Shown piece by piece: positions 1 through 11,567 of a stretch of DNA of 64,000 nt. Positions within the stretch are counted from its first letter, which is position 1; every line of letters begins with the position of its first letter. The notes below the pieces were generated by a model. It ran no database searches and was not told the DNA's origin. It worked only from the letters and a program-made list of their open reading frames with translations. Made by a program: the position numbers and the translations under genes. This stretch comes from Odiellus spinosus (taxonomy: Eukaryota; Arthropoda; Arachnida; Opiliones; Phalangiidae): contig CAWUCO010000169.1 in assembly GCA_963920705.1 (NCBI GenBank), positions 994,501 through 1,058,500 of the forward strand. The letters are read 5' to 3'.

Positions 1-2682
1 GCACCCCACATGGAGGATTCAACCACCATCTGTCCGAAAATTGAACCCCATTCCATTCGTATATGGGCATCTACGAAGTTTAAATAATAATGGCGAGCCA
101 TCGTGTCTTAATTATAATTAACAATTACGATTAAAAAATCGTAGGCACTTACATTGCGATAAAAAACTGATATATTGAGTCGATTGTCCATGATTCCCGA
201 TTATCGCGAATGACGCGAGCCAAGAGATCCTTAGGGCGTTGATTAGTGGTTTTTCCCCCTGAATTCCTTTACTCAATCTGGGTGAGGTAACGCGGTGACG
301 TTTTTGCGACTTAACTCCTTAATTATAAACAGATTTGAGAATCGGTGATATGTCGATCTTTTTCAATCGTAGACATCGCGTCGCCCTACGACGAATCTTA
401 CGAAATGCGTAATAGCTCTATTTCTAAACCAGCCCTGGAAACCGAGCGTAATTAGTCGATCAATAACGGGGAAAAATCGAGTTCTGGTATAAACATTGGC
501 TAAAGGAAGAGTGAAAAGGGAACAATGGCCCGTTGATTACATTCTCGCGAGTAATTAATTTTCCAGTTCAGTTCGCTTAATTAACGGAAGCTGAATTGGT
601 AGAGTGGCCGCGATGTGTAAGCTTAGTTAAAATCCCATCCGAGATCCAACATCCTTTCCACGAATTGGCGTAATTGTTTCCCATTTAGATCCATTTAATT
701 CCTGCCACAATTAGCCTAATTCAATGATCTATCCTAGATACCCGAGACTTGATTCGAATCGTTCCAAGGTATTACGCCGATTTCGAGAACGACCTCTTAT
801 AAGGCCAACTTCACTCCATTTATACAAATTTATATTATACGAAGTCATCTTTTTTTTTTTTCGATATAAGCATCGTTCCATGGCGTGATCACCTAGAACC
901 CTCAATCTTCGCGAGGAACGAGACAAAGGCCAGGCCTCGTTTAAATTACTCGGTTGCTTTCGGTTAACTAGATATTAAAGGCGAACTACACTCAGACTAC
1001 CTCGAATCTCTCTGAAAACCTAATCGCTCCTTGCTCGCTGTCGAGCGTCGAGCGGTGGAACGGAAAATTTGAAAAACATCGGGTCCCCCAATCAAACCAG
1101 TGCAAAAAAAGATCTCAATCGGTTGATCTCACGAAAAAGACGGAGTAAATAAACTTGACACTTGACTGCTTAGTTTTTCCCGAAGGATTACAAAAGAGTG
1201 GATCATTACACGCCCACGGGAATGCAAAACTCGATCTCATGGTGATTTCTCTCGATAGAGTTCGAGCTACATTCATTTTTAAGTCCTGGAATGTGTTGGA
1301 ATATTTATGGGAAGAGTGGGCTTTTAATCGCGAGAATATTCGATAACCTCTTTTCGATAATTCCGATCGGCGTTAGTCTTATTTACGAGGCTATTCTCAT
1401 TTCAATATTTTTTTTTGGAATTTTTCGCTAATTGAGACGGCTCGAACGTATAAGCATAGAATTCAAAATTGATTTGTCGTCTAATCCTTTAGCGATAACG
1501 AAATTCAACTCTATTAAACGTTGAAACTTAAGTGACGTTGGCGGTTTTACCCGTTTGTTTTCTTTTTCAGCTTCCTTTTTTCGATCCATGTTTGTTTTCA
1601 AGTTCTCGTGGCTTAAACCATTTAACGTCGAAATCTTGTTACATTCGCCCGACTTTAGACTTCATATAATGCCACGAAGGAATATTTTTCCACGTGACGG
1701 TGACAAGATTTTGGCCACGAAACGAAAGGTTTTCGTATCAAAAACAAGAGGTATCCAGACAGCCTGGATAAACGTGGAGTGGTGGTCAATCGAGTACTTT
1801 GTAACCGCGTAAAAAATGTAATTATTACTCGCGCAAAAAATAAATTAAGAAATAAATAAATGGAGAAAGGAGTCTTCGTACGTCCGCCGCAGATGGCGCC
1901 AGGGTCTCTGCCTCTACATAAGCTCCCGCAACTCTCAACTGTCGAGAAAGAAGGTAGTACAACGCCACGACGCCGCACGACGAGGTGCCCTTTTTTAGGA
2001 GCGACACGAAAGGGAATAAACGCGCTGAAAGCTACGTTCCTTCCCCCAACTTCATCCGTATTTCAAGCTATATCTTTTTATAACGTTGAGTGATGACGTC
2101 ATCATTCCACGTAAAAAGCCAAACCTTTGTCGGGAGGGATCCACGGAGTGATAAGCGTTTGATAGGAGCACGGTATATTTGTTTCAAAAACAAAGCGCCG
2201 TGTCATTATCTTGAGGAGCGCTTTTACATTACTTTAAAATTAATCTTGCCTTTTTTTAGCGTTTTTCCAAGCGCTTTTTAGCCACACCGTGCTGTGTCAC
2301 CAGAAATGACGAAGTACGTCATCGAGTAGAAAAATGAGTAACCGCGTAGTTTTAACCACAAATAACGCAAATAGCTTTAAATTATATGTTGTAACCGGGG
2401 AAAAAGGCTTAGGGTTACAAACTTTCCTTTCGGAGGAATTGGGAGGAGATTCCTTTAAGGGGATAGTTTCTAGATAGTATATTACCGTTGCGTTGTAATA
2501 AACGTTGATCTCCTTTCCTCCGAAGTGACCGAGATGATTAATTTCTTACTTAAATAATTTCGACTAATTTTTAATCGTTTACTCAATCTTTAATTTCTCT
2601 CTTGAAATCTGTCTGTCTTGAAATCCACAATCAATCAATCTGTCTTCTTATCTCCCCAACATCTCTTTTTATACAAGAAGAA
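1..2682. other. No recognisable gene
   Basis: The small reading frames here (60-107 codons, on both strands, overlapping each other) have no recognisable domain and look like chance openings in AT-rich DNA. A short palindrome around TGATGACGTCATCA lies near 2,090-2,105. The same holds for the equivalent stretches 12,027-14,708 and 24,053-26,719. Confidence 0.6.
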
Positions 2683-2800
2683 GGGGGTGGAACTTTGCAA
2701 CAGGGAGTCCAGCTGGAATATTCCAGAAGTTTACATGGAAGGAGCGCCACCTATTTGGCGAAATAACCTTCCAGCTGGGCACTTGTTGCATCCTTCCCCC
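2683..2800. repeat. Imperfect inverted repeat (hairpin), repeated in each 12-kb copy
   Basis: The left arm runs from GGGGGTGGAACTTTGCAACA through CCAGCTGGA (2,683-2,717). The right arm (2,770-2,800) is its imperfect reverse complement, again with TCCAGCTGG, TTGCA and CCCCC. The arms differ by a few substitutions and small gaps. Equivalent hairpins lie at 14,709-14,826 and 26,720-26,837. It sits just beyond the gag-like pseudogene and could belong to the same retroelement, but that is only proximity. Confidence 0.5.
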
Positions 2801-3122
2801 AAAAGAGGAAACAAAATTTATACAGATATTTTTTCACTGTTCTTTATGAAACTTAAGTTACTCTAATTTCTTTTGGTCTTTCTTTTTTCACTTGAATCTT
2901 TTCTTGATATTTCTTTAGAATGTGTCTTTCTCTCTGTATAGCCTCTTCCACAGATCGTAGTTATGGAACGTAATCTTTTGTTTTTCCTCCAAGATCTAGA
3001 TTTCTGATTTCCTTAGATTTCTCTGGAACGGGTAATTATTTTCTTCTCCTTCGGATCATTGCTAATCGAAATGTTCGAGATCTTCTGATAACTTGTTTTC
3101 CGAAATCAGATAAAGCTGAGGG

Positions 3123-4045
3123 ACAATCTCTCGCTAGGTGTCACTTCCGTTACAGGAATAACAGATGATGTCAGGTCTCAATAATATTTCGTTTTAACTT
3201 GTTTTGACATCCCAGGAGGATTTTTGGATGGAACTTTTTTCTCACGAGAAAGTGTTGCTCTGGACCTTGTAGTGTTTTTTCCTGTTGAGGATCTTTTAAT
3301 TTCTGATGGTCTCGATTTTTCTTGCTCATTCTGATTATGTGATCTCTTGGAATGTTTCGAGATTGATTTCGAACGAGCTGTCTTTTCCAAATTTTGGAAA
3401 ACGTTATCTTCGCGAACAATGAGATCTTCTGGAGTCGATCGTTTTTTAGATTCTTCCGAATTTGGTTTTCTTGATGGTGACGTTGACACGGTCGTTGTCA
3501 GTGGATCTTGGGAAATCAGCGTTTGAACAGGAGGTTGAGGTATCGGAATTGACTTGACTTGAAGTTTCTAGAATCGTTGTCGTTGTAGGATTTGGGAATT
3601 GACCACCCATCGCTGATGGTTGATTCCCAAGAGGGAAGGGTCCTGTATGTACTGGAGGATAAACCGGGAAATTCCATTGTGGAAATCCATATCGCATTTG
3701 GGATCCTAATTCCATCATCGCGGGAGAAGGCCAAGGGTATGGCATGGTAGGCGGAATCACTGGTGGAATTTGTCCCATAGGTTGTCCTAATCCAAAGTTT
3801 TTTGTTGATCTTGGAATCGCTTGATGAATGGTTCCCGTTGACGAAATTGTGGTAGTAGATGTTGCAGATGATGATGTTGTTGGGATATATAATAAGGTAG
3901 ATTGAGGATTCAAAAAGTGGTTGGGGTGAGACCCGCCAATTGTGGCATTTGGGTTGGAAATATTCCTTCCCAAATGGGAATTTGGAAATGCGGGACTTAA
4001 CCCATTGGATTGAATCGAATAATTATTTCCTTTCTGCATTGTCAT
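3123..4045 (-). pseudogene. gag-like reading frame with broken CCHC zinc knuckle, copy A
   Basis: The minus strand opens at ATG 4,045 with a 199-codon frame. It is rich in Pro, Ser, Thr and Asn at first and then strongly Pro/Trp/Phe/Tyr-rich (for example PPVIPPTMPYPWPSP). The sense then continues in a second frame (3,489-3,178) that is Ser/Arg/Lys-rich, as in nucleic-acid-binding gag or ORF1 tails. A third frame holds a zinc-knuckle-like stretch (CYSCNGS, 3,163 down to 3,123). There a single-base loss breaks the second half, so the His and last Cys fall out of frame. At least three frame changes occur (about 3,550-3,575, 3,180-3,215 and 3,140). A retrotransposon gag is the best reading. A decayed cellular RNA-binding gene is possible. 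No polymerase was seen nearby. Confidence 0.45.
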
Positions 4046-5090
4046 TCTTAAGGGGGAAGTGAGCGGTTAATTCTGAAATCCTGGTGTTTTTGTGAACTTG
4101 TTACGGAAAAACTGAAGCCCGTAAAAATAAACGGTAAACAATATTCAAAAAGAGAATAATTGAACTATTCGATGAATTATTATTTAACCGAAATTCTAAA
4201 CGGAAAATAAAATACTTATCGTTAAAGGTTCGACTCTTTTTGTCGTTGTTACGCGATAAATTATGGTCCAATTTCTATCGTTTGGATTTTAATTAATAGC
4301 GACGCGAATGAAGTACGTAATGAATGTTTAAAAAAGATGACGGACTAGTTGAACTATTTTATAATTAGAAGAAAGCGGGTTTTTCGCTAGTTACGAGGAA
4401 AAGTCAAAGATGTCGCTACCTATCGAAAATCGCGATTTCGCCAAATCGACGTCCTGTCTGTGATACGGACAACGGAAAAAAGAAATAATTCGGCCCTTTT
4501 TAGGTTTATTCTCGCGTGTTTTTTACTCCCTATCTTCCACTTTATATTTGTTTAGCGAATAAAAATTGAAATTAAAATATTTTTAAGAGACCAATTTCAA
4601 CGCCATCTAGGATTTTTTTCTCAAAACACAAAACCTTTTACTTCCCCCTTAAGTCTTTCGTTGTTATCTTTGAAGTCCTTGAAATAATTCGCTTGTTTTA
4701 AAAAAATATTTCGTTTTTCACTTTATTACCCGGGACCTACTCTTTTTCTTCCTAATGTAATTTTCCTTTCTACTCAATAAATATTATATCTTTAAATTTC
4801 AATTAATACTCTTCAACTATACATACAAAATTATTAAACTCATTTAAGAAAAAGTCTTTAAATCGAAAAGTCCGGTAAAAATTTTCTTCGCCTGCTTATT
4901 TTTTATCTAACAATTCTCCCAGAGAAGTCATAACAAGATGGGCAAGCCCATAGGAATAGCTAGTCCCATGACATTGTAAAAGAGGCTGAAAAGAATGATG
5001 CTATAGCAGGGGCTTGTTATGCATGCATAAACGCTCTTTGAACAATTTGAATGGCGTTTGGAGATTCCTTTAAACACGAAGTTGCGGAAA
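4046..5090. other. AT-rich stretch upstream of the gag-like frame; nothing recognised
   Basis: This would be the 5' leader or LTR of the gag-like element if it was a retrotransposon. No matching direct repeat was found on the other side, so no LTR is called. The purine/pyrimidine motif CTTCCCCCTTAAG appears just upstream of the ATG (about 4,045-4,060) and again near 4,640-4,652. The same stretch occupies 16,072-17,115 and 28,083-29,127. Confidence 0.5.
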
Positions 5091-5158
5091 GTTTTTCAAA
5101 TCGTGTTTTTCAAATCGTGTTTTTCAAATCGTGTTTTTCAAAACGTGATTTTCAAATC
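5091..5158. repeat. 14-bp short tandem repeat
   Basis: The motif TCGTGTTTTTCAAA is repeated nearly five times head to tail, the last units with substitutions. The same array is at about 17,116-17,183 and 29,128-29,195. The overlapping Phe-rich reading frames (110 and 66 codons) are by-products of this repeat, not genes. Confidence 0.8.
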
Positions 5159-5194
5159 AAATATTTTATTTCTGACATACTCAAACCCAACACG

Positions 5195-5311
5195 CATAAG
5201 CTCCCTTATTATCTCGTTCGCGACGACTTGTTTGTTGTTTTTGAGTTTTCTTTACTGACAGACCAGAACCGAAACATTCATAAGCTACCTTTTTATCTCG
5301 TTCGCGACGAC
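5195..5311. repeat. Direct repeat, 33 bp, period 84
   Basis: The segments 5,195-5,227 and 5,279-5,311 both read CATAAGCT, then CCTT or CCTT-like bases, then TATCTCGTTCGCGACGAC, with about three differences. Copies occur at the same place in the other two tandem units. No function is evident. Confidence 0.75.
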
Positions 5312-5676
5312 CTCTTATTAACGGGACTTGTTTTCTGTATTGTATATCTATGGAGATATAAGGAGTTTTTCGCCAAAGTTTAACCATGTATCTGTGGTAA
5401 CGGGGATGAGCGTTTAACACTCGATCGTAAAGCTATGCAGCGGCGAGCGCGACTCGGTTTTTTCAGGAGACCACTTGGATGGAAAATCGAATTTGATATT
5501 TTAAATTTGTCTCAGACATCACGTCGTGACGTCTTTTGGAAAAGAGACGAAGGTTATTTCTATATATATAAATATATATTATATTGAATCGATAAAAACG
5601 CTCGTTACATATATAAGAGACGATGTTTTTTTCGATTCGTTGCACGACGCCGACGCCAGCCCCGCAGTGAATACAG

Positions 5677-5708
5677 TAGCTAGACCCCACTAAGGTTGGG
5701 TCTAGCTA
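5677..5708. repeat. Perfect-stem hairpin TAGCTAGACCC / GGGTCTAGCTA
   Basis: An 11-bp perfect inverted repeat flanks a loop of about 10 bases. It is followed by AT-rich DNA and has no clear link to a gene. The hairpin recurs at 17,702-17,733 and 29,714-29,745. Confidence 0.7.
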
Positions 5709-6095
5709 AAATTGGAATTATTATATTTCATTCTATATTACGGATTTCGAAAAACGTCGTATTTTTATCTCGGCCCGTTATCCTTTCGAATAAATTTATG
5801 GATAATTCGTTTATTAATTAAAATTTTATCTCCTGGTCTAATTCGTATCCAGCATTTGAATACGATTCTCTTTATATATAATTTATGGATTTATATTAAC
5901 TTAATTTATCCGAGATTAAATTATCTGAAAAAAGCCTAGTTATCAATGGATATGTTATTCATTATCCGATTCTGAGCTCCGGTTTTAAGAACGTCGTCCG
6001 TATCTATTTACCTTCGTTTGAAAAATCTCTATGATACGAAAAGGACCGTATTTAACTCCAATCTTTCCACCAGATATTATATTGTTCTCTATTGT

Positions 6096-6436
6096 ATCAA
6101 GAATAGATTCAACACAAGAATATCGAACCGTACGCTATACCTCTGGTATAACGCTAGTTTCGAGCGGGTGGAGCTTACTAGATTTGACGTTATATGCGTT
6201 ATGATTTTCACCCTATCACGAGCTTTCGAGGTCCGCGACAGAGAGCTAGCTCTCCCGGCAGCACCTATCCCAGTAGCCTGATATCCTCCCCCTCGCACTT
6301 ATCGTAGAAAACCGCCAACCGCTTCCTGCGCACGTGACATGAGGCGCTTCGTAAGACCTCCGTAGGCTCTATCCGCTTGAGATTAGCGCGCGGACAATAT
6401 CATCATCCATATTCTTGTGTTGAATCTATTCTTGAT
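6096..6436. mobile_element. MITE-like element with 28-bp perfect inverted repeats, copy A
   Basis: The 28 bp at 6,096-6,123 (starting ATCAAGAATAGATTCAACAC) return as an exact reverse complement at 6,409-6,436. Beyond them four more bases (CTAT) also pair after three mismatches. The 285 bp between encode nothing recognisable. This is the layout of a small non-autonomous DNA transposon. No target-site duplication is obvious, so the superfamily is unknown. Copies lie at 18,121-18,461 and 30,133-30,473. Confidence 0.6.
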
Positions 6437-9173
6437 TCTATAGAATAAACCTCCCCAATCGACGTATTGTGATGAATAATTCAAATCAAATAATGGTTGA
6501 CGAAATGGTATTACAATATCAGTTTTCTTAAACCAAGTGTGACCCCGTCACATAGTTCAACATCTAGCCCCTCCAAATTTTTAGATTTTTTTGATTAATG
6601 TGCATTATAAGCCTATTTTTTGTATGTATTGTGTGTCACCTTCCCTTTAAAAGAAACTATTGAAACTTAAAAACGGGTAAAATATAAAAACCCCATTTCC
6701 TTCTTAACAAAGGACCGGATAGCCACATTTTAGCGAACTTTAAGAAACCCCAATTCTAAAGATCCCCTCTAGACAAAGTAAAACTTCGTGTGACCCTATC
6801 TATAAAAATGATACAAACTAAAACCCCGCTTCAATAACCGCCTAAAAGAACTAACGAGATGACATCGACTTTCACGTTCATGGTCACTCGGACTCCCAAA
6901 CTTTTCCACAACTCGCTGGAAAAAAACCTCGGATGGCACTTCATCCCACATTTCCCAACTAGAAACTTCTCTAGGAGCATCGCATAAACGACCATCGATG
7001 GGTCACAGGAACGCAACCTACAGGCATCGTGGCGCCAAACCAAAACTTTCGATTGCCCAACGCGTACCAATACCGCACCTGAATCGCCTTCTTCCCCCCC
7101 CCCCCCCGAACCGAGGCATAAAGGAGAGAAGATGGCGATGGTAAAATCACTTCGACTTGGAGATCTCGAAAGGAACCACTGAATTAACAGGATCACCCCC
7201 TAGAAGCCCAGGGCCCCCGCGCTGAGGCCGATGATGGAGCCCCCTTAAACTAAGGGTCCGGACTCTGCCATTTTTTGTCCTCGATCCTTCGGGACATAGT
7301 CGCTGTCGAAAACTTTAACTCGCGAAATAACTTAGAAGAAATCAGTTCCCGCTATAACTTAGAAGATAAAATGAGTCAAAACTCATCTCAATAGTAATGA
7401 AAAAGAGCCACCGAGGCCACAAAGAACTCCATTCGCCCTCCAGAATCCGATGTTCCCCGCTGACGATATTCAATCCACAAAGGAAAGGAGCCTCCCCGCT
7501 ATATGGCGTCGAAACCGAGAAATCCATCAAACTAAAAACACGACGTCGAAGGACGAGAATTACTGAAGTCAAACAAAATCCCCCCCTCGAGACCCCAAGA
7601 AACCGGACGACCACTCGTCGGAGCATGTGTGAAGACCTACCCGAGAGACCGTGCCGTAACTAATTTCAACGAAGTTGCCATCCCGCAAGCTGTCCGAGAA
7701 ATCCCGTCTAACCCCTCAAGGAGAGAGCCAGTGAAACCGATTGGTACAGGAATGGTTACGGCTCTACTGTTACGCAACAAAATCCAGCTAATCCGAGAGA
7801 GACGACGGCCCCCGAACCCAACTTTTTCGTAAAAACACACGCAATGTTGAGTATTTTTTTTTTATTGTTATATTTTGTTTTATCGTTTGACCACTCAGGG
7901 AATTATTCGTGCCCCAAATCTAAATGTCGGCTTGTTGTTGAGATCAAAGTCTAGAAAACCGTAGTACAATTCAACTCCCGTACTTTTTAAGAAACAAATA
8001 GAAATCAGAAAAACGTTATCGAGATATAAATAGAGAGATTAGGATAATCTTTGCTCCCTATTTTAAAACCCCTTTTTATAGGAGGTGAAATTTAATATTA
8101 AAAGTGAATAGATATAGATATATCGTAATTTTGAAACCCCTCTAGAAATCGAAAGTAAAAATCTTAGGCACAGTCCGTGCCAAAATCCTCGTATATATAT
8201 TTAAAACTTAACGTTGGACTCCCTCTTACGAATAAGCAAAGGGCAAGTCCCCTATATATATTTTATAAGCACCTTCCGTGCGCCCAACTCCGTGAGATAA
8301 CGGGTTGTAACGTCTCTCGAGTATATTAAGTATTATCGTTTTTTCCCCCTAGTAATTAAAGTGTTATATTTTTGAAAGTGTTATTAGAAATGTGCCTTTC
8401 CATGAATAAAAGAGTGTTATTTTGATTGACCAATTATGAGAAACCATACGTGAAACGAATCTTTTTTCCTCTTCTTCCCACGTGATTAAACTTCTCACGC
8501 AATTTATCCCAACCCCCAAAACACTTTTTTTGTGTAAGCTTTCCCCGTGTTGGTGGCTCTTCGAACATTTTTCCCAAAACCAGCGTCTTTTAACCAAATT
8601 CGCGGGAAAAAGTTCGAGCGCCGCTCGCCAGGCGGAAACCCGGTGAGGAAAACCCTTTATAAGGGTATATGTTTCTAAATTTGGAAACGTTCGATTAAAG
8701 AGAATATCGAAAAGTCATTTACGTCGAGTTGTCTTGGACTACTGCGCTGCTTTCCTTTTTGAAGGTATTTTATTTTTCAAAATTATGGAACCCTGTTAAA
8801 ACTTTGCAGAAATAAATAATAATGATTCCTTGGAGCTTCTTTTCGATAATCCATAAGCCCATCAGAAGTGATTAACTTATGACTTTAACTAAGAAAATGG
8901 GCTGGATAGAAAGAAGTTACAAATGATTTGGGTCGACTTATATATGTTCAACGGAAATGAATCTAGTTAAAAAACTAAGCTAGCCTTACCTAAGGCTAAG
9001 CCAGTGTCGATAAATTGGAAAAAAAACCTTGTCGATCATTTGGGAATCGATCCGCGAAATATATGTTTCAAGCACATAGCTTATTAGTTTAAATAGAAAA
9101 ATGATTCTTCTGGTACACTAGTGAACATTACTATAGTTTCTAGTAGGGTGTAATTGTTAATTTTTATCCGCAG
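6437..9173. other. No confirmed gene; possible remnant of a retroelement
   Basis: The stretch 6,830-7,840 is less AT-rich and has several overlapping frames on both strands (67-121 codons), none recognisable. A C run of 14 at about 7,094-7,107 interrupts one of them and varies between tandem copies. Around 8,640-8,700 a TATA-like box sits in the near-palindrome ACCCTTTATAAGGGT, which could be promoter or LTR DNA, but no matching LTR was found. Copies are at 18,462-21,197 and 30,474-33,210. Confidence 0.45.
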
Positions 9174-9395
9174 CTACTCCAAAAAAAATTGATTCGACGA
9201 AAAAATCGGTTTTTGTTCGGTATATGGTTAATGATGGTTTTCGTCCTAATGAACGCCTTTTGCGGTAATTTTCGAGCTAGTATGCTGATTTTTAATGACG
9301 CTGATAACATCGAGGGGCTTTCTGATTTATCTCAAATTGTCGATCAGATTCATCCAGTCTTGGTTAAAGGAACTGCTTACGAAGATTATTTCAAG
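9174..9395 (+). pseudogene. Isolated ionotropic-receptor-like exon (M3/S2 region), copy A
   Basis: A 74-codon open stretch is bounded by a good splice acceptor (TTTTTATCCGCAG ending 9,173) and a donor (AAG/GTTTCT at 9,395/9,396). Both ends fall in phase 0. The product has a basic start, one hydrophobic segment reading LFGIWLMMVFVLMNAF, then CGNFRASM at the place where glutamate-type receptors carry their conserved pore-adjacent motif, then IEGLSDL and VKGTAYEDYF, which fit the start of the S2 ligand-binding lobe. This is the pattern of divergent arthropod ionotropic receptors (Lig_chan family), which are chemosensory cation channels of the plasma membrane. No upstream exons for M1/M2 or the ligand lobe were found nearby. 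Downstream a transposon end begins at 9,551. It is probably a stranded exon; an exon of a split gene with distant partners is possible. Confidence 0.55.
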
Positions 9396-9550
9396 GTTTC
9401 TAACTAGTGTTTTGAAATTGGACAAATAAACTACACCAATCGAATCACGTTTTTCAAAAGGCAGAACCTATCCAACAAGGAGTTGAGTTTATAGTTTCAA
9501 TATTCATATTTTAACTAAATGATATATTCATCATTAACTTAGTGAAGGAA

Positions 9551-10153
9551 AACAAGTTGGGAAACCAAAATATAACCTCCCCGACGTTAAGGTAACATAA
9601 CCTAACCTTACCTAAAATAAAAGATGAAAAGAAATGTAGAGTATTGGAAGAGTAGAAGAAACAGCGTCCATTTCAATCACATTTCTCTATTTCCCATTTA
9701 TGTTACGGAGTATAAGTTTTTTCCCTTAACTTCAAGGATTCAGAGAATGCAAAAGAGTGTCCTGCGTTACCCATAATTGTATGCGGCAGGTCGTAGACTT
9801 TTTAATATACACACCAAATGAAATGTCCTGCGGTACCCATAATTATATGCGGCAGGCCTAGATTTCTTAATAGACACACCAAATGAAATGTTTATTTTCT
9901 AAATAAATATGTAAAATACAAGTTCTTGTAATATAAATTAACACTTGAGTATAGGCTGTACTGTGTGATTATCTTTGATAATCCACTGATTTGATAAAGA
10001 CGAAGAATTTAGTCTGGGATGGTAAAGAAGACAAGGAATGAAAACGACGAAGATATGGTAGCAAGTTCCTCTTGGACAAACCAAGGAATATTGAAGACTG
10101 AATGTTCCATTTACAACCCATTGTCGGTAGATGATTGGTAATTACTTCCGGTA
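9551..10153. mobile_element. Left-terminal fragment of the large foldback element, copy A
   Basis: These 603 bp match the first 603 bp of the element at 33,588. They include the terminus AACAAGTTGGGAAACC, the AACCTAACC-type stretch, and a 66-bp direct repeat (9,759-9,824 and 9,825-9,889), each unit of which contains a CCTGCG...CGGCAGG hairpin. The fragment stops abruptly at CCGGTA, which is the duplication breakpoint. Confidence 0.88.
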
Positions 10154-10269
10154 GGGCAATCTACTCTAAATTCGTAATTAAAGCATAGAAAAGGAGCTCA
10201 ATCCTAATTTGAAGTCTAAAACCCTGGTCAAGAAATACTGAAACAGATTAAAAAATTTGGGAGGGGGTT

Positions 10270-10575
10270 GGGGTCTCATAGGGGCCAAATATGAGACTTC
10301 GAAAATTCTGAAAATTTAAAATTTTTGGCCCAACAGTCTATCTACTTCAAATTATAAATGGGATCAATGAGACTGGATTTTCCAAAAAATAGTTTTTCAT
10401 ATGAAAACTACCCCACCCCCTTCCCCCCCAAAAAAATCAATTTTGCACTCTAAAATTGTTTCTCATTGATTCCGTTTATAATTCAAAGTAGATGGCCTGT
10501 TGGGCCAAAAATATTAAATTTTCAGAATTTTTGAAGGTGACGCTCGAGTCTCAAATTTGGCCCCTATGAGACCCC
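10270..10575. mobile_element. Small foldback/MITE with ~130-bp arms, copy A
   Basis: The left arm (about 10,270-10,400) starts GGGGTCTCATAGGGGCCAAA and contains TTTTTGGCCCAACAG. The right arm (about 10,445-10,575) is its diverged reverse complement with the same landmarks and a short extra stretch. The ~45-bp centre holds runs of C and A. A second copy is at about 22,294-22,599. Copy C of the tandem segment does not carry it because the array ends before that part. Confidence 0.72.
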
Positions 10576-10951
10576 CAAAAATTGAAATTATCTCGTTCTG
10601 TAATTTTTTCCCAGCGTTTTCGTCTTCAAATACGTATTCAGCGCCTCTTTTTCGTCCACAATATGAATTTTTATTAACTTAAATCTATTAATTATATTAT
10701 TAGAGAAAACCCAATTTGAAAATTTAAAATCCAAATTTAAGCAAAACCAAAATTTTAAACATTTTAACTCGAGAAATATATTTTTATTTTTTTTTGGAAT
10801 CTGAAACTTGGCACTACCAATAATCCATTCAGGTTCCATAAGAATATGGGAGCGTAGCTTTAGCCTCCGCTACCATCCTCCCAAGGATGATGAGGGGAGG
10901 ATGCGTAATGTGGAACGAAACCGCGCGAACTGTGGGTATACCTAAGGTCGG

Positions 10952-11567
10952 GAGGGACGCCAAAAAAAGGGATATGAATAGTAGGACCGGATGTTACAGT
11001 GAAGAGCCGGTTTTTAGCGCCATCACGTTAGCTGATTTCTAACTTAAAATATATAATATTTATTGTAGAAAAAGGCAAGAGAGGGCTCTGGGGCTCCAAG
11101 GTTGATTGGGGTTGAAGGTGAAAGGAGTGTACATGTGTTTAAAAAACTTACTTTGGTTAGTAGCACTTTTTATCTTTTTGGCGTAGGTATGATCATTAGA
11201 AATCATTGTTTTTTTTTTCTAATTTATTTTAAACCCAAACCAATTTTTTTTAATACCAAAAAAAGTATCAAAGATATGAAACTAAATTGGCAGACAGCTT
11301 GGTTTGACAGTTTGACCTTTGTCTCCGCCTATAATAGCGTCATCTACGTTCACTATTATTTTGAATGCAACATTAATTAATTTTTAACACTATATTAAAT
11401 TATGCTTCTTATTTGTAGATTTAATTGATTATCAAAAGAAATTTAAATAATGTTTGTACGTGTATCTAAAATCAAACTCACACGATGGCTCTAACTACTG
11501 CTCAGATACCACGTGAATCCTCTATTTTCCGGTCCTACTATTCATATCCCTTTTTTTGGCGTCCCTC
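10952..11567. mobile_element. 616-bp element with perfect 40-bp terminal inverted repeats, copy A
   Basis: The 40 bp at 10,952-10,991 (starting GAGGGACGCCAAAAAAAGGG) recur as an exact reverse complement at 11,528-11,567. The interior has a 92-codon frame (11,102-11,380) with no recognisable domain, so the element would be non-autonomous. The flanks (GGTCGG on the left, AATTG on the right) show no clear target duplication. It could also be one repeat inserted twice in opposite orientation. A second copy is at 22,976-23,591. Confidence 0.65.

Larger units (their letters stand above)
1..10153. repeat. 12-kb tandem segment, copy A (left part outside window)
   Basis: The sequence from base 1 recurs at 12,027 and again at 24,053 with near-perfect identity. 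The natural unit boundary is the junction after 10,153, where the sequence CCGGTA is followed by GGGCAATCTA; the same junction recurs at 22,177/22,178. After the last copy CCGGTA (ending 34,190) runs instead into the rest of a large foldback transposon. I infer that the unit begins at GGGCAATC and ends 603 bp inside the transposon, and that this copy starts upstream of the window. More copies may lie there. Confidence 0.93.

Noticed and set aside
6831-7840. Overlapping frames of 67-121 codons as possible genes
   Set aside because: They lie on both strands, have no recognisable domain, and one is broken by a homopolymer that varies between tandem copies.
8364-8597. 77-codon minus frame
   Set aside because: It has no domain and no coding context, and it stands in DNA with promoter-like or LTR-like features.
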